Positions 1-7,786 of a DNA stretch of 64,000 nt are shown in pieces. The DNA is from CAZYAK01 sp964403335 (GTDB taxonomy: Bacteria; Patescibacteriota; Gracilibacteria; Peribacterales; Peribacteraceae). Numbering within the stretch: position 1 is the stretch's first letter; each line of letters opens with the position of its first letter. A program made the translations under genes and the position numbers. The notes under the pieces were generated by a model. The model saw only the letters and a program-made list of their open reading frames with translations, searched no databases and was not told where the DNA came from. The DNA lies in assembly GCA_964403335.1 (NCBI GenBank), contig CAYOFI010000002.1, positions 102,005 to 166,004 on the forward strand. The letters are read 5' to 3'.

Positions 1-488
1 TACATCCGCAGCATCGTGGTGATCTGATGTTCCTCCATGCTTGCAAGAAGCTCGGATGCCATCTGTCCGGACGTCCGGTCGTACCGGAGATCGAGCGGGG
101 CGCTGGCACGGAACGTAAAGCCGCGCGTCGGGTCATCCAGATGAGGCGAACTGACTCCGAGATCCGCAAAAACGACATCAAATGTTTGACCGAGCCTCGA
201 AACGTCCCGGAAATTGCAGTGCACAGCAAAAAAATTCTTTCTGTCCCCGATGCGTTGCTTCGCCAGGTCCATATTCTCCGTATCGGCATCCACACCCGTC
301 ACTTTTCCCTCCGTCCCGGTTGCCTCCAGAAAGGAAAGGGTGTGGCCACCCAAACCCAGAGTGACATCCAAGACACTCTCCCCTCTTTGAGGACGTAATA
401 CCCCAAGGATTGTCGATTCGACGGGGGTGCCGCCATCTGCTCCCAAAACGGGTATATGGGCCGGTTTTGGGGGGTCAGGTCGCTCCAT
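1..488 (-). CDS. rsmH: 16S rRNA (cytosine1402-N4)-methyltransferase RsmH, N-terminal part
   Basis: RsmH methylates C1402 of 16S rRNA using S-adenosylmethionine. The reverse strand reads about 162 residues from ATG 488 and runs off the window, so the C-terminus is missing. Seen near the N-terminus: HIPVLGADGG, then the SAM-binding LDVTLGLGGHT, and further on DLGVSSPHLDDPTRGFTFR followed by PLDLRYD, all typical of the MraW/RsmH family. A -10 box TATACT (495-500) sits 6 nt before ATG, which suggests a leaderless transcript diverging from the L,D-transpeptidase gene. In many bacteria rsmH heads the dcw cluster; here the downstream context lies outside the window. Confidence 0.93.
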   Translation of the reverse strand, partial: MERPDPPKPAHIPVLGADGGTPVESTILGVLRPQRGESVLDVTLGLGGHTLSFLEATGTEGKVTGVDADTENMDLAKQRIGDRKNFFAVHCNFRDVSRLGQTFDVVFADLGVSSPHLDDPTRGFTFRASAPLDLRYDRTSGQMASELLASMEEHQITTMLRM

Positions 489-494
489 ACATGT

Positions 495-500
495 AGTATA
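495..500 (-). promoter_or_regulatory. -10 box of rsmH, leaderless spacing
   Basis: TATACT on the minus strand lies 6 nt upstream of ATG 488. No ribosome-binding site fits between box and start, so transcription is expected to begin at or next to the start codon. No clear -35 is seen. Confidence 0.5.
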
Positions 501-527
501 TCCTATTTTAACAGTGTTTTAAGGTAC

Positions 528-555
528 TTGACATAATTTCCTTTTAAGATAGGAT
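528..555 (+). promoter_or_regulatory. Sigma70-type promoter of the L,D-transpeptidase gene
   Basis: TTGACA (528-533), a 16-nt spacer, then TAGGAT (550-555). The TTG start codon at 564 is 8 nt after the -10, so the mRNA should be leaderless or nearly so. This is one of the cleanest full promoters in the window. Confidence 0.65.
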
Positions 556-563
556 GCTTTACT

Positions 564-1139
564 TTGCTGACTCGCATTCTGCTATCGGCCGGTCTTGCAG
601 TGGCGTGCGCCCTCCCTGTGGCGGCTTCCGCAGCGTCCGTCGCCACACCCGATACCTGGGTCCCCGCTGCGGGCGACATGTTCATTGTGGACGTGAATGC
701 CAATACGGGATACCTCCTGCATGCCGATTCCGACGAATACCTCCCCTTCTTGGTGGCTACAGGCATGAAGAAGACTGTGAATTACTTGGGCATGACGTAC
801 AACGCCCAGACCCCGTTAAAGACATGGGTGGCGAAGCAAAAGGTCACACAGCCGGACAAGGTGGACTTTGGTGTCACCGGGCGCTTCTTTCGCCTCTACA
901 TGAACGGTCAGACGCGCACGTCGTACGGGATGCATGGCTACAACTACTGCGATAGATGGCTGCAGGAAGGCGAGCGCTACCGCTCCTTCGGATGCATTGT
1001 CATGAGCGAAGAGATGCTGAATATCATCGAAAAAACCTACGCACTCAACAGCAACAGTCTGCTGGTAGTCACGAGCAATGGGCCGCAGACGTTCTTGGAT
1101 GCGTTGACGGTGCGCGAGGATATGGATGATCAGGCGTGA
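564..1139 (+). CDS. Secreted L,D-transpeptidase-like protein (YkuD fold)
   Basis: The 191-residue protein has an N-terminal signal sequence (residues 1-24, hydrophobic core LLSAGLAVACALPVAASA). The C-terminal half carries the L,D-transpeptidase signature: His124 in YGMHGYN, then YRSFGCIVMS with Ser141, Gly143 and the nucleophile Cys144. Such enzymes make 3-3 peptidoglycan cross-links or attach proteins to the wall from outside the membrane. The TTG start is chosen because the -10 TAGGAT lies 8 nt upstream and the signal peptide begins there. Spacing between His and Cys is as in the family; the rest is divergent, so its exact acceptor is unknown. Confidence 0.82.
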   Translation: MLTRILLSAGLAVACALPVAASAASVATPDTWVPAAGDMFIVDVNANTGYLLHADSDEYLPFLVATGMKKTVNYLGMTYNAQTPLKTWVAKQKVTQPDKVDFGVTGRFFRLYMNGQTRTSYGMHGYNYCDRWLQEGERYRSFGCIVMSEEMLNIIEKTYALNSNSLLVVTSNGPQTFLDALTVREDMDDQA

Positions 1140-1151
1140 GCGTACTTGTTT

Positions 1152-1351
<200 letters not shown>

Positions 1352-1409
1352 ACACAGCGCAAGTATAGATCAACTGTATCTGCTTGCCAGCCTTCTTCTT
1401 GGCCTACAG

Positions 1410-2114
1410 TCAAGTAACACCCCGATACGCACACCAATCACAATCCGGATTTGCCGAAGGAGGCGTGTCTCGCAAAAGACAGAGTTTTGCCTCGTGCAAA
1501 GCCGCATCCACCCACTCGTCGCTTGCCGTATGCGGAACAAGACTGAGGGAAAATTCCAAGCGCGCATCGAACGACTCGCGCGTGCGGATGGCGTTTGCGT
1601 AGAGGATGTACGCGGCTGGTGCGATCGGGAAGCCCGATCTCCGCAAAAGCCATTGATACACTTCCAATTGGCGCTTGTAGCCATCCGACCAGCGGCTGCT
1701 CAAGTTCGGCGTCCATTCCGTACTGGTGGATTTGTAATCGACGACGATCATTTTTCCCGTGCTGTCGATCCAGACATCATCGACGACACCCTGGACCAGA
1801 AAGTTTGTGGGGGTGTGCAAAACACGAATGCCCTTCGTGTTGTCACGCCACTCATCCATCGACGGATGCAGCAGCGGACGGGCATCCAATCCGTACTGCG
1901 TCATGATGGGGTGCGGTTCACTGCGTACGCGATAGTGATCGAATTCACGCTTCATAAGCAGATCGACTGCCGTTTGCAATCCCATGGCAAGCGCATCCGG
2001 TCGCGAAATTCCCAAGCGTCGATCAAGATAGAAACATCGCGCGCAGCGGACAAACAGTTCGATCTTACTGCGACTGAGGCGAAACGGCGTTGCGGATGAC
2101 GGATCGAATTGCAT
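1410..2114 (-). CDS. PD-(D/E)XK superfamily nuclease (RecB/Cas4-like)
   Basis: A 234-residue protein. The nuclease core is visible as GVVDDVWIDS followed by MIVVDYKSTSTE (motifs II and III, catalytic D and D-x-K) and then QLEVYQWLLRRSG, the Q-x3-Y motif IV of RecB-family exonucleases. A CARC pair near the N-terminus (residues 24-27) and a CDWC pair near the C-terminus could hold an iron-sulphur cluster, as in Cas4 and AddB. No cas genes or repeat array are nearby, so a DNA repair or processing role is more likely than CRISPR adaptation. The -10 TAGGAT (2121-2126) is 6 nt before ATG. Confidence 0.75.
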   Translation of the reverse strand: MQFDPSSATPFRLSRSKIELFVRCARCFYLDRRLGISRPDALAMGLQTAVDLLMKREFDHYRVRSEPHPIMTQYGLDARPLLHPSMDEWRDNTKGIRVLHTPTNFLVQGVVDDVWIDSTGKMIVVDYKSTSTEWTPNLSSRWSDGYKRQLEVYQWLLRRSGFPIAPAAYILYANAIRTRESFDARLEFSLSLVPHTASDEWVDAALHEAKLCLLRDTPPSANPDCDWCAYRGVT

Positions 2115-2120
2115 GGAAGA

Positions 2121-2126
2121 ATCCTA
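2121..2126 (-). promoter_or_regulatory. -10 box of the PD-(D/E)XK nuclease gene, leaderless spacing
   Basis: TAGGAT on the minus strand, 6 nt before the ATG at 2114. The intervening bases are pyrimidine-rich on the coding strand and hold no Shine-Dalgarno sequence. Confidence 0.5.
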
Positions 2127-2231
2127 CGAGCACGGAAACAAAGAATGCAACTCTCCGCAAGCCAAGACTGCGTTGCTTGCTTTTTGCTCTGTTACACTGG
2201 GCGATACTTTCTTTCCTTCCCTCTCTTTGTT

Positions 2232-2582
2232 ATGACCGCGCTTGTAAAGCCAGTCACGTGGCTCTTCGGACTAGTTTTTGTGGTAATCGGTTTCCTCGGA
2301 TTCTTCATGAATCCCATCCTGGGACTTTTTGAAGTCAATACTCTCCATAACTTGGTGCACTTGGTGAGCGGCGTGGTCGCTCTCATTGCCGCAAGCATGA
2401 GCGTCTCTGCATCACGCTCCTACTTGGTGATCTTCGGCATCGTGTATGCCATCGTCACGATTGCGGGCTTCTTGAATTTCGCCCCCGTCAACGATCTGCT
2501 TATGATCAACGGCGCCGATAACTGGCTGCACCTCCTGATCACCGTCGTCTTCTTGGTGGTCGGTTTCAGCTCCAACAAGTAA
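2232..2582 (+). CDS. DUF4383-type small membrane protein
   Basis: A 116-residue protein made of about four hydrophobic helices: VTWLFGLVFVVIGFLGFF, then LVHLVSGVVALIAASMS, then YLVIFGIVYAIVTIAGFL and a C-terminal LLITVVFLVVGF. The pattern, including HNLVHLVSG and NWLHLLI, matches the DUF4383 family of four-helix membrane proteins, whose function is unknown. ATG 2232 is preferred over upstream starts because the protein then begins at the first helix. Possible promoter elements lie at 2193-2209 (TACACT, GATACT). The gene converges on the anti-sigma gene, with an imperfect hairpin between them. Confidence 0.75.
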   Translation: MTALVKPVTWLFGLVFVVIGFLGFFMNPILGLFEVNTLHNLVHLVSGVVALIAASMSVSASRSYLVIFGIVYAIVTIAGFLNFAPVNDLLMINGADNWLHLLITVVFLVVGFSSNK

Positions 2583-2587
2583 CAGAA

Positions 2588-2640
2588 GAATTCAAAAGCC
2601 AGAATCCAGAGACCAAGTACATCGCTTGGCTTCTGGTTTT
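2588..2640. terminator. Imperfect hairpin between convergent genes
   Basis: The word AAAGCCAGAA and its rough inverse TTGGCTTCTGG face each other across about 25 bp, with A and T runs outside. It sits between two stop codons (2582 and 2644) and could end both transcripts. Confidence 0.4.
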
Positions 2641-2643
2641 TGG

Positions 2644-3789
2644 TTATCTGGCCAGCTGCTCCTGTACCTGGGCCTGAATATCTGCGCCAAGATGATTGGC
2701 CTTTTCCAGCGCATCTTTCACCTGAGCATCTGCTGCAGCCTTTGCGGCTTCCATTTCCGCATCTGTAGCCTCCTGCGCAGTATTCGATTCAACATTCGTG
2801 TCATGAGTGCTGCGGACTTCGATGCGCGATCGGGATTCGAGGCGGCTGCCATCGTCGCTGACTTTCACCGTTGTTGCGGCGGAGGCATATGCCGACATTG
2901 CAGATCCTCCGGCAACCTCTGCCTTGCGTACAACTTCGGTGATAACGGGCTCAACGAGTGTCGGATAATTTTTAGCAGGAGCTGACGATGAAGAATCATC
3001 AGACCTCTGCACATAGCGCTTGTAGGCATCTTCCGTCGCATTCAGACGCGCTCGCAGTATGGCGGCCGCCTGTTCTTTTCCATTCTCTTCCAATTCTTGA
3101 ATATGCTGATTGGCTTCGCGGCGCTCCAAGCGGAATTCTTGGTCGAGCGTCGTCGATACACTGTCTGTCAGTTTCGCCGTCTCCCGCAATTTTTTGGCTT
3201 CCTGCATCCTGCGCTCCATGCGTTTTGCATCCGCATTGGCCCGCGCTTCGGCGCTGAAACGGAAACTGGCTTCCAGCTGCTCGCTCGCGCGCTTGATGGA
3301 ATACAGGAACTCCCCGGGAAGCGCGTCCTCCGCCGCATACGAAATCCCGATTCCGCCGGCACCCGCCAAGAAGACGATGCCGAGTGCCGGAACCATCCAG
3401 CGGAAGAACGTCATCTTTATGGGCGCGGCCTCATGTACCGGAGACGCATGCGGAACATGCCCGCCTACAATCCCTGACAAAATCGAGGCGCGCTCCAGTG
3501 TTCCAAGCGATACCTGTTGTGCAGGCGCGAAGAACGCAGCAAGATCTTTGTGTTCGGATACGGATGCATACGCGGCATTGTGTTCCGGCTCCGTTAACGA
3601 CACCTCCGACGCTGCATGAAAGAAGGAGACTGCAAAAGCTTCATCATTCGCAGTCACCGCTCCCTCGGCAGCCGAGAGCGGGTGACTCTCCATATGAGAG
3701 CGGATGCGCTTCCAGCCATCGGCTTTCTCCTCTGGTTTGAGGCCGGGAGAATCCATGCCGGACAACGGGGTATCTGAGTGATTTGTCAT
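2644..3789 (-). CDS. DUF5667 membrane protein, probable anti-sigma factor
   Basis: A 381-residue protein with a hydrophilic N-terminal part of about 128 residues, one transmembrane helix (about 129-152, WMVPALGIVFLAGAGGIGI), then the DUF5667 signature YAAEDALPGEFLYSIKRASE. A long charged coiled-coil-like region and an Ala/Glu-rich C-terminus follow. DUF5667 proteins often sit next to ECF sigma factors and are predicted to sense envelope conditions and hold the sigma factor. Here the gene lies downstream of such a sigma gene on the same strand. The 262-bp gap between them contains a 16-bp palindrome. The anti-sigma role is inferred from context. Confidence 0.7.
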   Translation of the reverse strand: MTNHSDTPLSGMDSPGLKPEEKADGWKRIRSHMESHPLSAAEGAVTANDEAFAVSFFHAASEVSLTEPEHNAAYASVSEHKDLAAFFAPAQQVSLGTLERASILSGIVGGHVPHASPVHEAAPIKMTFFRWMVPALGIVFLAGAGGIGISYAAEDALPGEFLYSIKRASEQLEASFRFSAEARANADAKRMERRMQEAKKLRETAKLTDSVSTTLDQEFRLERREANQHIQELEENGKEQAAAILRARLNATEDAYKRYVQRSDDSSSSAPAKNYPTLVEPVITEVVRKAEVAGGSAMSAYASAATTVKVSDDGSRLESRSRIEVRSTHDTNVESNTAQEATDAEMEAAKAAADAQVKDALEKANHLGADIQAQVQEQLAR

Positions 3790-3944
3790 AGGTGCTCAGA
3801 AGACGTGAACCGGCAAAGAGTCTTACGCAGAGACTTTTAGAATTGCCGATGTCGACTTGACGATAAACGTATATTGTATTTTGGGGATGCGCATATGTCG
3901 TTCTATTCCGCACCAAATATCCCTTTTTTCGTCATCAGTAAGCG

Positions 3945-3960
3945 CATGATACCTATCATG
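3945..3960. promoter_or_regulatory. 16-bp palindrome upstream of the anti-sigma gene
   Basis: CATGATA-cc-TATCATG is a perfect 7-bp inverted repeat in the gap between the sigma and anti-sigma genes. It has the size of a dimeric repressor operator. No regulator can be assigned from the sequence. Confidence 0.35.
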
Positions 3961-4051
3961 AGGCCTCTGCATGCGCGTGTATCTCCGCATACTATCGCTG
4001 ACGATGAAGACACACGCGTCTTACGGCAATCGGACGGTTCTTCCTCTCATC

Positions 4052-4600
4052 TCAGAGTGCAGCCGCAAACGGATGCACTTCTCCCGTGTGGTTCAGATGA
4101 GAACGCAGCAGCTTGATGCCGCGGTGGAGCCGCACGGAAATGGTGTTGGCGGATTCTCCGAGAATGGCTGCGATATCCGCAGGGGGAAGACCGTCGATAT
4201 ACCGCATGATCAACACCTCCCTATAGCCCTCATCCATCGTGCGGAGCATCGCCATGATCTTCCCCTGCTCGATACGCTTCTGCATGTCAGGGGTCTGGTC
4301 GTAACCGGGGTCCCAGCCCGCGGCCTGCATGGCATCCAAAGATGTTTCTTTCTTTTTGCGGACTTCGTCGACAATAAGGTTATTGGCAATGCGGTACAAA
4401 AACGCGCGCATATTATCCACGGTCTTTCCCTGGCACAGGAACGTCCATGTGCGCATGAACGCTTCTTGCATCAGCTCTTTGCCGCGCTCGCGGTCGAAGA
4501 TGCGGAAGTAACAGTGGCGGAAGATGGCATCCGCGTACTCGTTATAGGCCTTCTCAAATTCCTGTTCCAGGGCTGCCTGATTGATGGGGGTCTCGCTCAT
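4052..4600 (-). CDS. ECF-type RNA polymerase sigma factor
   Basis: A 182-residue protein starting at ATG 4600 (an upstream in-frame ATG would add an unlikely tail). Region 2 is visible as FEKAYNEYADAIFRHCYFRI and MQEAFMRTWTFL, continuing to NMRAFLYRIANNLIVDEVRK. Region 4 is visible as YREVLIMRYIDGLPPADIA followed by the helix-turn-helix GESANTISVRLHRGIKLLR. It directs polymerase to a small regulon. The gene is followed on the same strand by the DUF5667 membrane protein, which fits an envelope-stress sigma/anti-sigma pair. Confidence 0.9.
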   Translation of the reverse strand: MSETPINQAALEQEFEKAYNEYADAIFRHCYFRIFDRERGKELMQEAFMRTWTFLCQGKTVDNMRAFLYRIANNLIVDEVRKKKETSLDAMQAAGWDPGYDQTPDMQKRIEQGKIMAMLRTMDEGYREVLIMRYIDGLPPADIAAILGESANTISVRLHRGIKLLRSHLNHTGEVHPFAAAL

Positions 4601-4745
4601 GGCGGTAACGGGGAAAGGAGACAAGCAGTCCCACGACACATATACTGCGTTTGGGACAACACAGTGATACCAGAGCAATGGCTTCCCGCAAACAAAAATC
4701 GGTAAGAGATAGGAGACGGGATGCCTGCCGGTTCCTTACACGTGC

Positions 4746-4751
4746 TATACT
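4746..4751 (+). promoter_or_regulatory. -10 box of the ROK kinase gene
   Basis: TATACT, followed after 9 nt by the TTG start at 4761. The short distance supports TTG as a leaderless start. Confidence 0.5.
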
Positions 4752-4760
4752 GCGAACCGC

Positions 4761-5630
4761 TTGCCAATTCGTGAAACTGTCATCGGGTTTGATCTAGGCG
4801 GGACCAAGTCCGCAGTTGGCGTGTATGACAAAAATTCCTGGGAGGAACTGAGCTACGACCGATTTCCCACCGACGCAAAACGCGGATTTTCCACGGTGCT
4901 GCAAGAGGCAGTGTCGCACATACAGAAAGTCTGGCAAAAAAACACGATTGGTGTGGGATTTGGGGTGGCCGGATTGCTTGCACACCCGGAAGGTTTGTTA
5001 TTGTCGAGTCCGAATATCCCCGAAAGTCTGAATATTCCCCTTCAAAAAATTCTTCAGGAGAAATTCAAAAGCAAAATAATGGTCGATAATGACTCCCGCT
5101 GTTTCACATTGGCCGAAGCCGTGACTGGAGCGGGCAAAGGAAAACGAGTTGTCGTGGGCGTGACGATGGGCACGGGCGTGGGAGGCGGCATCATCATTGA
5201 AGGCAAAGTTATGCATGGTGAGCATGGATTCGCCGGAGAAATCGGTCACATGTTGCTGCGTCCGGGGGAACCTCCGTACCCCACGAAAGACATTCGCGGC
5301 GAAACCGAACAGTTCTTTTCGGGGACGGCGATGGGAAAGCGCTGTGCGGCGGCGAATAAGCCGGAGGAATATCTGGAAGGACAGGCCTGTTCATTTTTGC
5401 ACCCGCATCTGTTCCGGGAAATCGCCTGGATGGTCACGAATCTCACGTACGCGCTCGATCCATCCATCATCGTCTTTGGCGGCGCAGCGGGATTGGCACT
5501 GAAGCCGCATCTTGATGATATCCGCACAGAACTGAAACACTGGCTGTTGCCGCACACGCCCATGCCAGAGCTTGCAACCGCAACATGCAAGAATCCAGGT
5601 ACACTCGGTGCAGCACTTCTTCTGCGGTAA
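4761..5630 (+). CDS. ROK-family sugar kinase (glucokinase-like)
   Basis: A 289-residue protein. Seen: ATP phosphate-binding loop GFDLGGTKSAVGVYD at the N-terminus, NDSRCFTLAEA with the catalytic Asp, TMGTGVGGGI, then GEIGHM. ROK kinases phosphorylate glucose, N-acetylglucosamine or related hexoses. The usual zinc-binding CxCGxxGCxE motif that follows the GEIGH motif is absent; the stretch there reads LLRPGEPPYPTKDIRGETEQ and has no cysteine pair. The TTG start is supported by the -10 box 9 nt upstream. With gnd, tal and transketolase close by, feeding hexose into central carbon metabolism is plausible; the substrate is not fixed by sequence. Confidence 0.8.
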   Translation: MPIRETVIGFDLGGTKSAVGVYDKNSWEELSYDRFPTDAKRGFSTVLQEAVSHIQKVWQKNTIGVGFGVAGLLAHPEGLLLSSPNIPESLNIPLQKILQEKFKSKIMVDNDSRCFTLAEAVTGAGKGKRVVVGVTMGTGVGGGIIIEGKVMHGEHGFAGEIGHMLLRPGEPPYPTKDIRGETEQFFSGTAMGKRCAAANKPEEYLEGQACSFLHPHLFREIAWMVTNLTYALDPSIIVFGGAAGLALKPHLDDIRTELKHWLLPHTPMPELATATCKNPGTLGAALLLR

Positions 5631-5632
5631 GT

Positions 5633-5679
5633 CCCAAGGTCCAAAACTCAAATCCACAAATGCGGATTTCGTCCTTGGG
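5633..5679. terminator. Nested hairpin between convergent ROK kinase and M23 genes
   Basis: CCCAAGG (5633-5639) pairs with CCTTGGG (5673-5679), and inside it AAATCC (5650-5655) pairs with GGATTT (5664-5669). It lies between the two stop codons and probably terminates both transcripts. Confidence 0.5.
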
Positions 5680-5690
5680 ATTTGGGATTT

Positions 5691-6236
5691 TCACGCCGTG
5701 CGTGACGGATTTTTGAGGTACTGTTTGGCGCTGAGTGTATCGGCGATGGCTAAATAGTCCTGCGCGGATTCCGCATACTCGGCGTCGTGATGCAGGTCTT
5801 GATCCTGCCACAGACGCGTGAACTCGGTGACATCGACCGCCCCCTCATAGCCGTTATCTTTATTTTGGACGGCTCCGTTTTTGAGAATTTTATACGTCCA
5901 ATGCAAATGCGGACCGCTCGCATTTCCGCTTTTCCCCGACTTCCCGACCGGATCCCCTTGGTAAATCTGCTGACCGTTTGTGACCATCACTTCCGAAAGA
6001 TGCGCCAGACAGCTGCGGCGCTTGGCATCTTCGATCGCAATATGCAGTCCGTAGTTTTTATCACCTTCATCTTTCACCGTCGCCACTCCGTCATGCGGCG
6101 CATAGATGATGGTGCCCTCGGGCACGCCAAAATCGATGCCGTTGTGTCCGTCCATGCCGAACGGCTTGTAGTCATCCGGGTTTTGCCCGAACCCTTGGGT
6201 GATAAGCGGCTTTCCGGGAAGAGGAGAGAAAATCAT
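5691..6236 (-). CDS. M23-family (LytM-type) metallopeptidase
   Basis: A 181-residue protein with the LytM zinc site: His31 and Asp35 in HNGIDFG, and His112 in GPHLHW. Further family landmarks are YAPHDGVATV and CLAHLSEV. These enzymes cut peptidoglycan cross-bridges. There is no signal peptide or membrane segment at this start, which is odd for a wall hydrolase. Either export uses another route, the start is upstream and unrecognised, or it acts on internal wall material. A C-terminal extension of about 50 charged residues is unassigned. Confidence 0.8.
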   Translation of the reverse strand: MIFSPLPGKPLITQGFGQNPDDYKPFGMDGHNGIDFGVPEGTIIYAPHDGVATVKDEGDKNYGLHIAIEDAKRRSCLAHLSEVMVTNGQQIYQGDPVGKSGKSGNASGPHLHWTYKILKNGAVQNKDNGYEGAVDVTEFTRLWQDQDLHHDAEYAESAQDYLAIADTLSAKQYLKNPSRTA

Positions 6237-6239
6237 GCG

Positions 6240-6328
6240 AATTGAGAATGAAAAATTGAGAATCGAGAATTCGGCAGAGCTTCAGACATCAAGGTTACTT
6301 CCATAATTTTCCATTTTCCATTCTCAAT
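6240..6328. repeat. Inverted word-repeat between M23 and gnd
   Basis: The word ATTGAGAATG, repeated as ATTGAGAATCGAG, faces its inverse CCATTCTCAATTTTCAATT at the other end. It can fold into a long A/T-rich hairpin and fills the whole gap between two genes on the same strand. Confidence 0.45.
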
Positions 6329-6330
6329 TT

Positions 6331-7728
6331 TCAATTCCCGCCCCAATTCGCATGAAACACTCCTTCTTTATCTGTTCGCTGAAACGTGTGCGCACCAAAC
6401 AGATCGCGCTGCGCCTGGATCAGATTGGTCGGCAAACGATCGCGGTGGCAGGAATCGTAGTAGGCGAGGGATGCGGACATCGCGGGGACGGGGATGCCGT
6501 TGCCGATGGCGAGCGCCAGAAGCTGACGCCAATTTTGTTGACGTTTTCCGGCGAAACGGTCCGCAAGTGCTTTGCGGGCACTGCCATCCTGCGCACTGAA
6601 TCCTTTTTGGAACGTCGGCAGGAGTGTGGAGCGAATGATGCATCCGCCGCGCCAAATGCGCGCGACTTCGCTCAAATCGATCTTCCATCCGCGCTCATCG
6701 GAAGCCTGACGGATGAGTTCGAAGCCTTGGATGTAGGACAAGATGATGCAGAGCTCCAAAGCGCTGCGCGTCATCGCAGCCACATCACGTGCATCCGCAG
6801 ATGTTCCCAGGTCCGCAAACGGCATTTGTTTGCCCTTTGTGCGCATCGCAGTGTCACCAGAAATGATGCGCGCATCAACAGCAGCAGTGATCGTAGGAAT
6901 CGCGATCCCGAATGTCATCGCCGCATCCGTCGTCCATTTGCCAGTTCCTTTTTGCCCCGCACGATCAGCGATCATGTCGATCAGATCTTTTCCCGTATCG
7001 ACATCCTTCTGATGGAAAATACGAGCGGTAATCTCGATCAAGAACGATCCCAGATCCTCACCGTTGTTCCACTCCTCATACACGGCCGCGAGCTCTGGGT
7101 TCGTCAGACGGCCGAGACTTTTCAGCAGATCATAACTCTCCGCGATGAGCTGCATGATGCCGTACTCAATGCCATTATGGACCATTTTTACAAAGTGGCC
7201 CGCTCCTCCCGGACCGAGATGGGTCACGCACTTTCCTCCTTCGCCATCGGATGCAGCCATTTTCTGCAGGAGCGGCTCCATCGATTTGTACGCGGCCATA
7301 TCCCCGCCCGGCATCATACTGGGACCTTTCAGCGCTCCTTCCTCACCGCCGCTCACGCCCATGCCAAAAAAGTGCAATCCCCTTTCCGCAACGATCCTCT
7401 CGCGGCGCTCCGTATCGCTGTACAAACTATTCCCTGCATCGATCAATATGTCGCCTTTGTCGAAAACAGGAAGCAGATCCTGAATCACGCCATCGACCGC
7501 GGATCCGGCTTTGACCATGAGGACGATCGGCCGCGGTGGCGTCAGAGCTTTTTTCAGATCCTCATACGTTTTGCAGGCGACGAACTTTCCTTCGGTACCA
7601 TGGAGCTTCATGAATTCTTCCGTTTTTTCCCATGTACGGTTGAAGACGGCGACGGTGGCGCCGTTATGCGCGGCGTTGCGCGCGAGGTTTCCGCCCATGG
7701 TTCCGAGTCCGATGAGGCCGAGTTGCAT
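6331..7728 (-). CDS. gnd: 6-phosphogluconate dehydrogenase, decarboxylating
   Basis: The enzyme converts 6-phosphogluconate to ribulose 5-phosphate with release of CO2 and NADPH. The 465-residue length is normal. Seen: Rossmann motif GLIGLGTMGGNLARN at the N-terminus, LIDAGNSLYSDTERR, the substrate loop GVSGGEEGALKGPSMMPGG, HFVKMVHNGIEYG with the catalytic Lys, and QKGTGKWT. The gene lies in the same direction as tal, and its start is 54 bp from the tal stop, so the two may be co-transcribed. No glucose-6-phosphate dehydrogenase is in the window. Confidence 0.96.
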   Translation of the reverse strand: MQLGLIGLGTMGGNLARNAAHNGATVAVFNRTWEKTEEFMKLHGTEGKFVACKTYEDLKKALTPPRPIVLMVKAGSAVDGVIQDLLPVFDKGDILIDAGNSLYSDTERRERIVAERGLHFFGMGVSGGEEGALKGPSMMPGGDMAAYKSMEPLLQKMAASDGEGGKCVTHLGPGGAGHFVKMVHNGIEYGIMQLIAESYDLLKSLGRLTNPELAAVYEEWNNGEDLGSFLIEITARIFHQKDVDTGKDLIDMIADRAGQKGTGKWTTDAAMTFGIAIPTITAAVDARIISGDTAMRTKGKQMPFADLGTSADARDVAAMTRSALELCIILSYIQGFELIRQASDERGWKIDLSEVARIWRGGCIIRSTLLPTFQKGFSAQDGSARKALADRFAGKRQQNWRQLLALAIGNGIPVPAMSASLAYYDSCHRDRLPTNLIQAQRDLFGAHTFQRTDKEGVFHANWGGN

Positions 7729-7755
7729 AAAGGGGATGCGGGAGAGATCGAGAGA

Positions 7756-7786
7756 GTAGCGGGGCGTGCGCGTCGCACGTCTTTAC
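7756..7786. repeat. Decayed copy of the REP-like palindrome at the end of tal
   Basis: The right arm TCGCACGTCTTTAC (7773-7786) matches the right arm of the palindrome between groES and groEL exactly. The left side keeps the core CGTGCG and an outer GTAG. The tal stop codon (7783-7785) lies inside it. Confidence 0.5.

Noticed and set aside
1410..2114. The Cas4-like nuclease as part of a CRISPR system
   Set aside because: There is no repeat-spacer array and no other cas gene in the window; PD-(D/E)XK nucleases with paired cysteines also act in repair.
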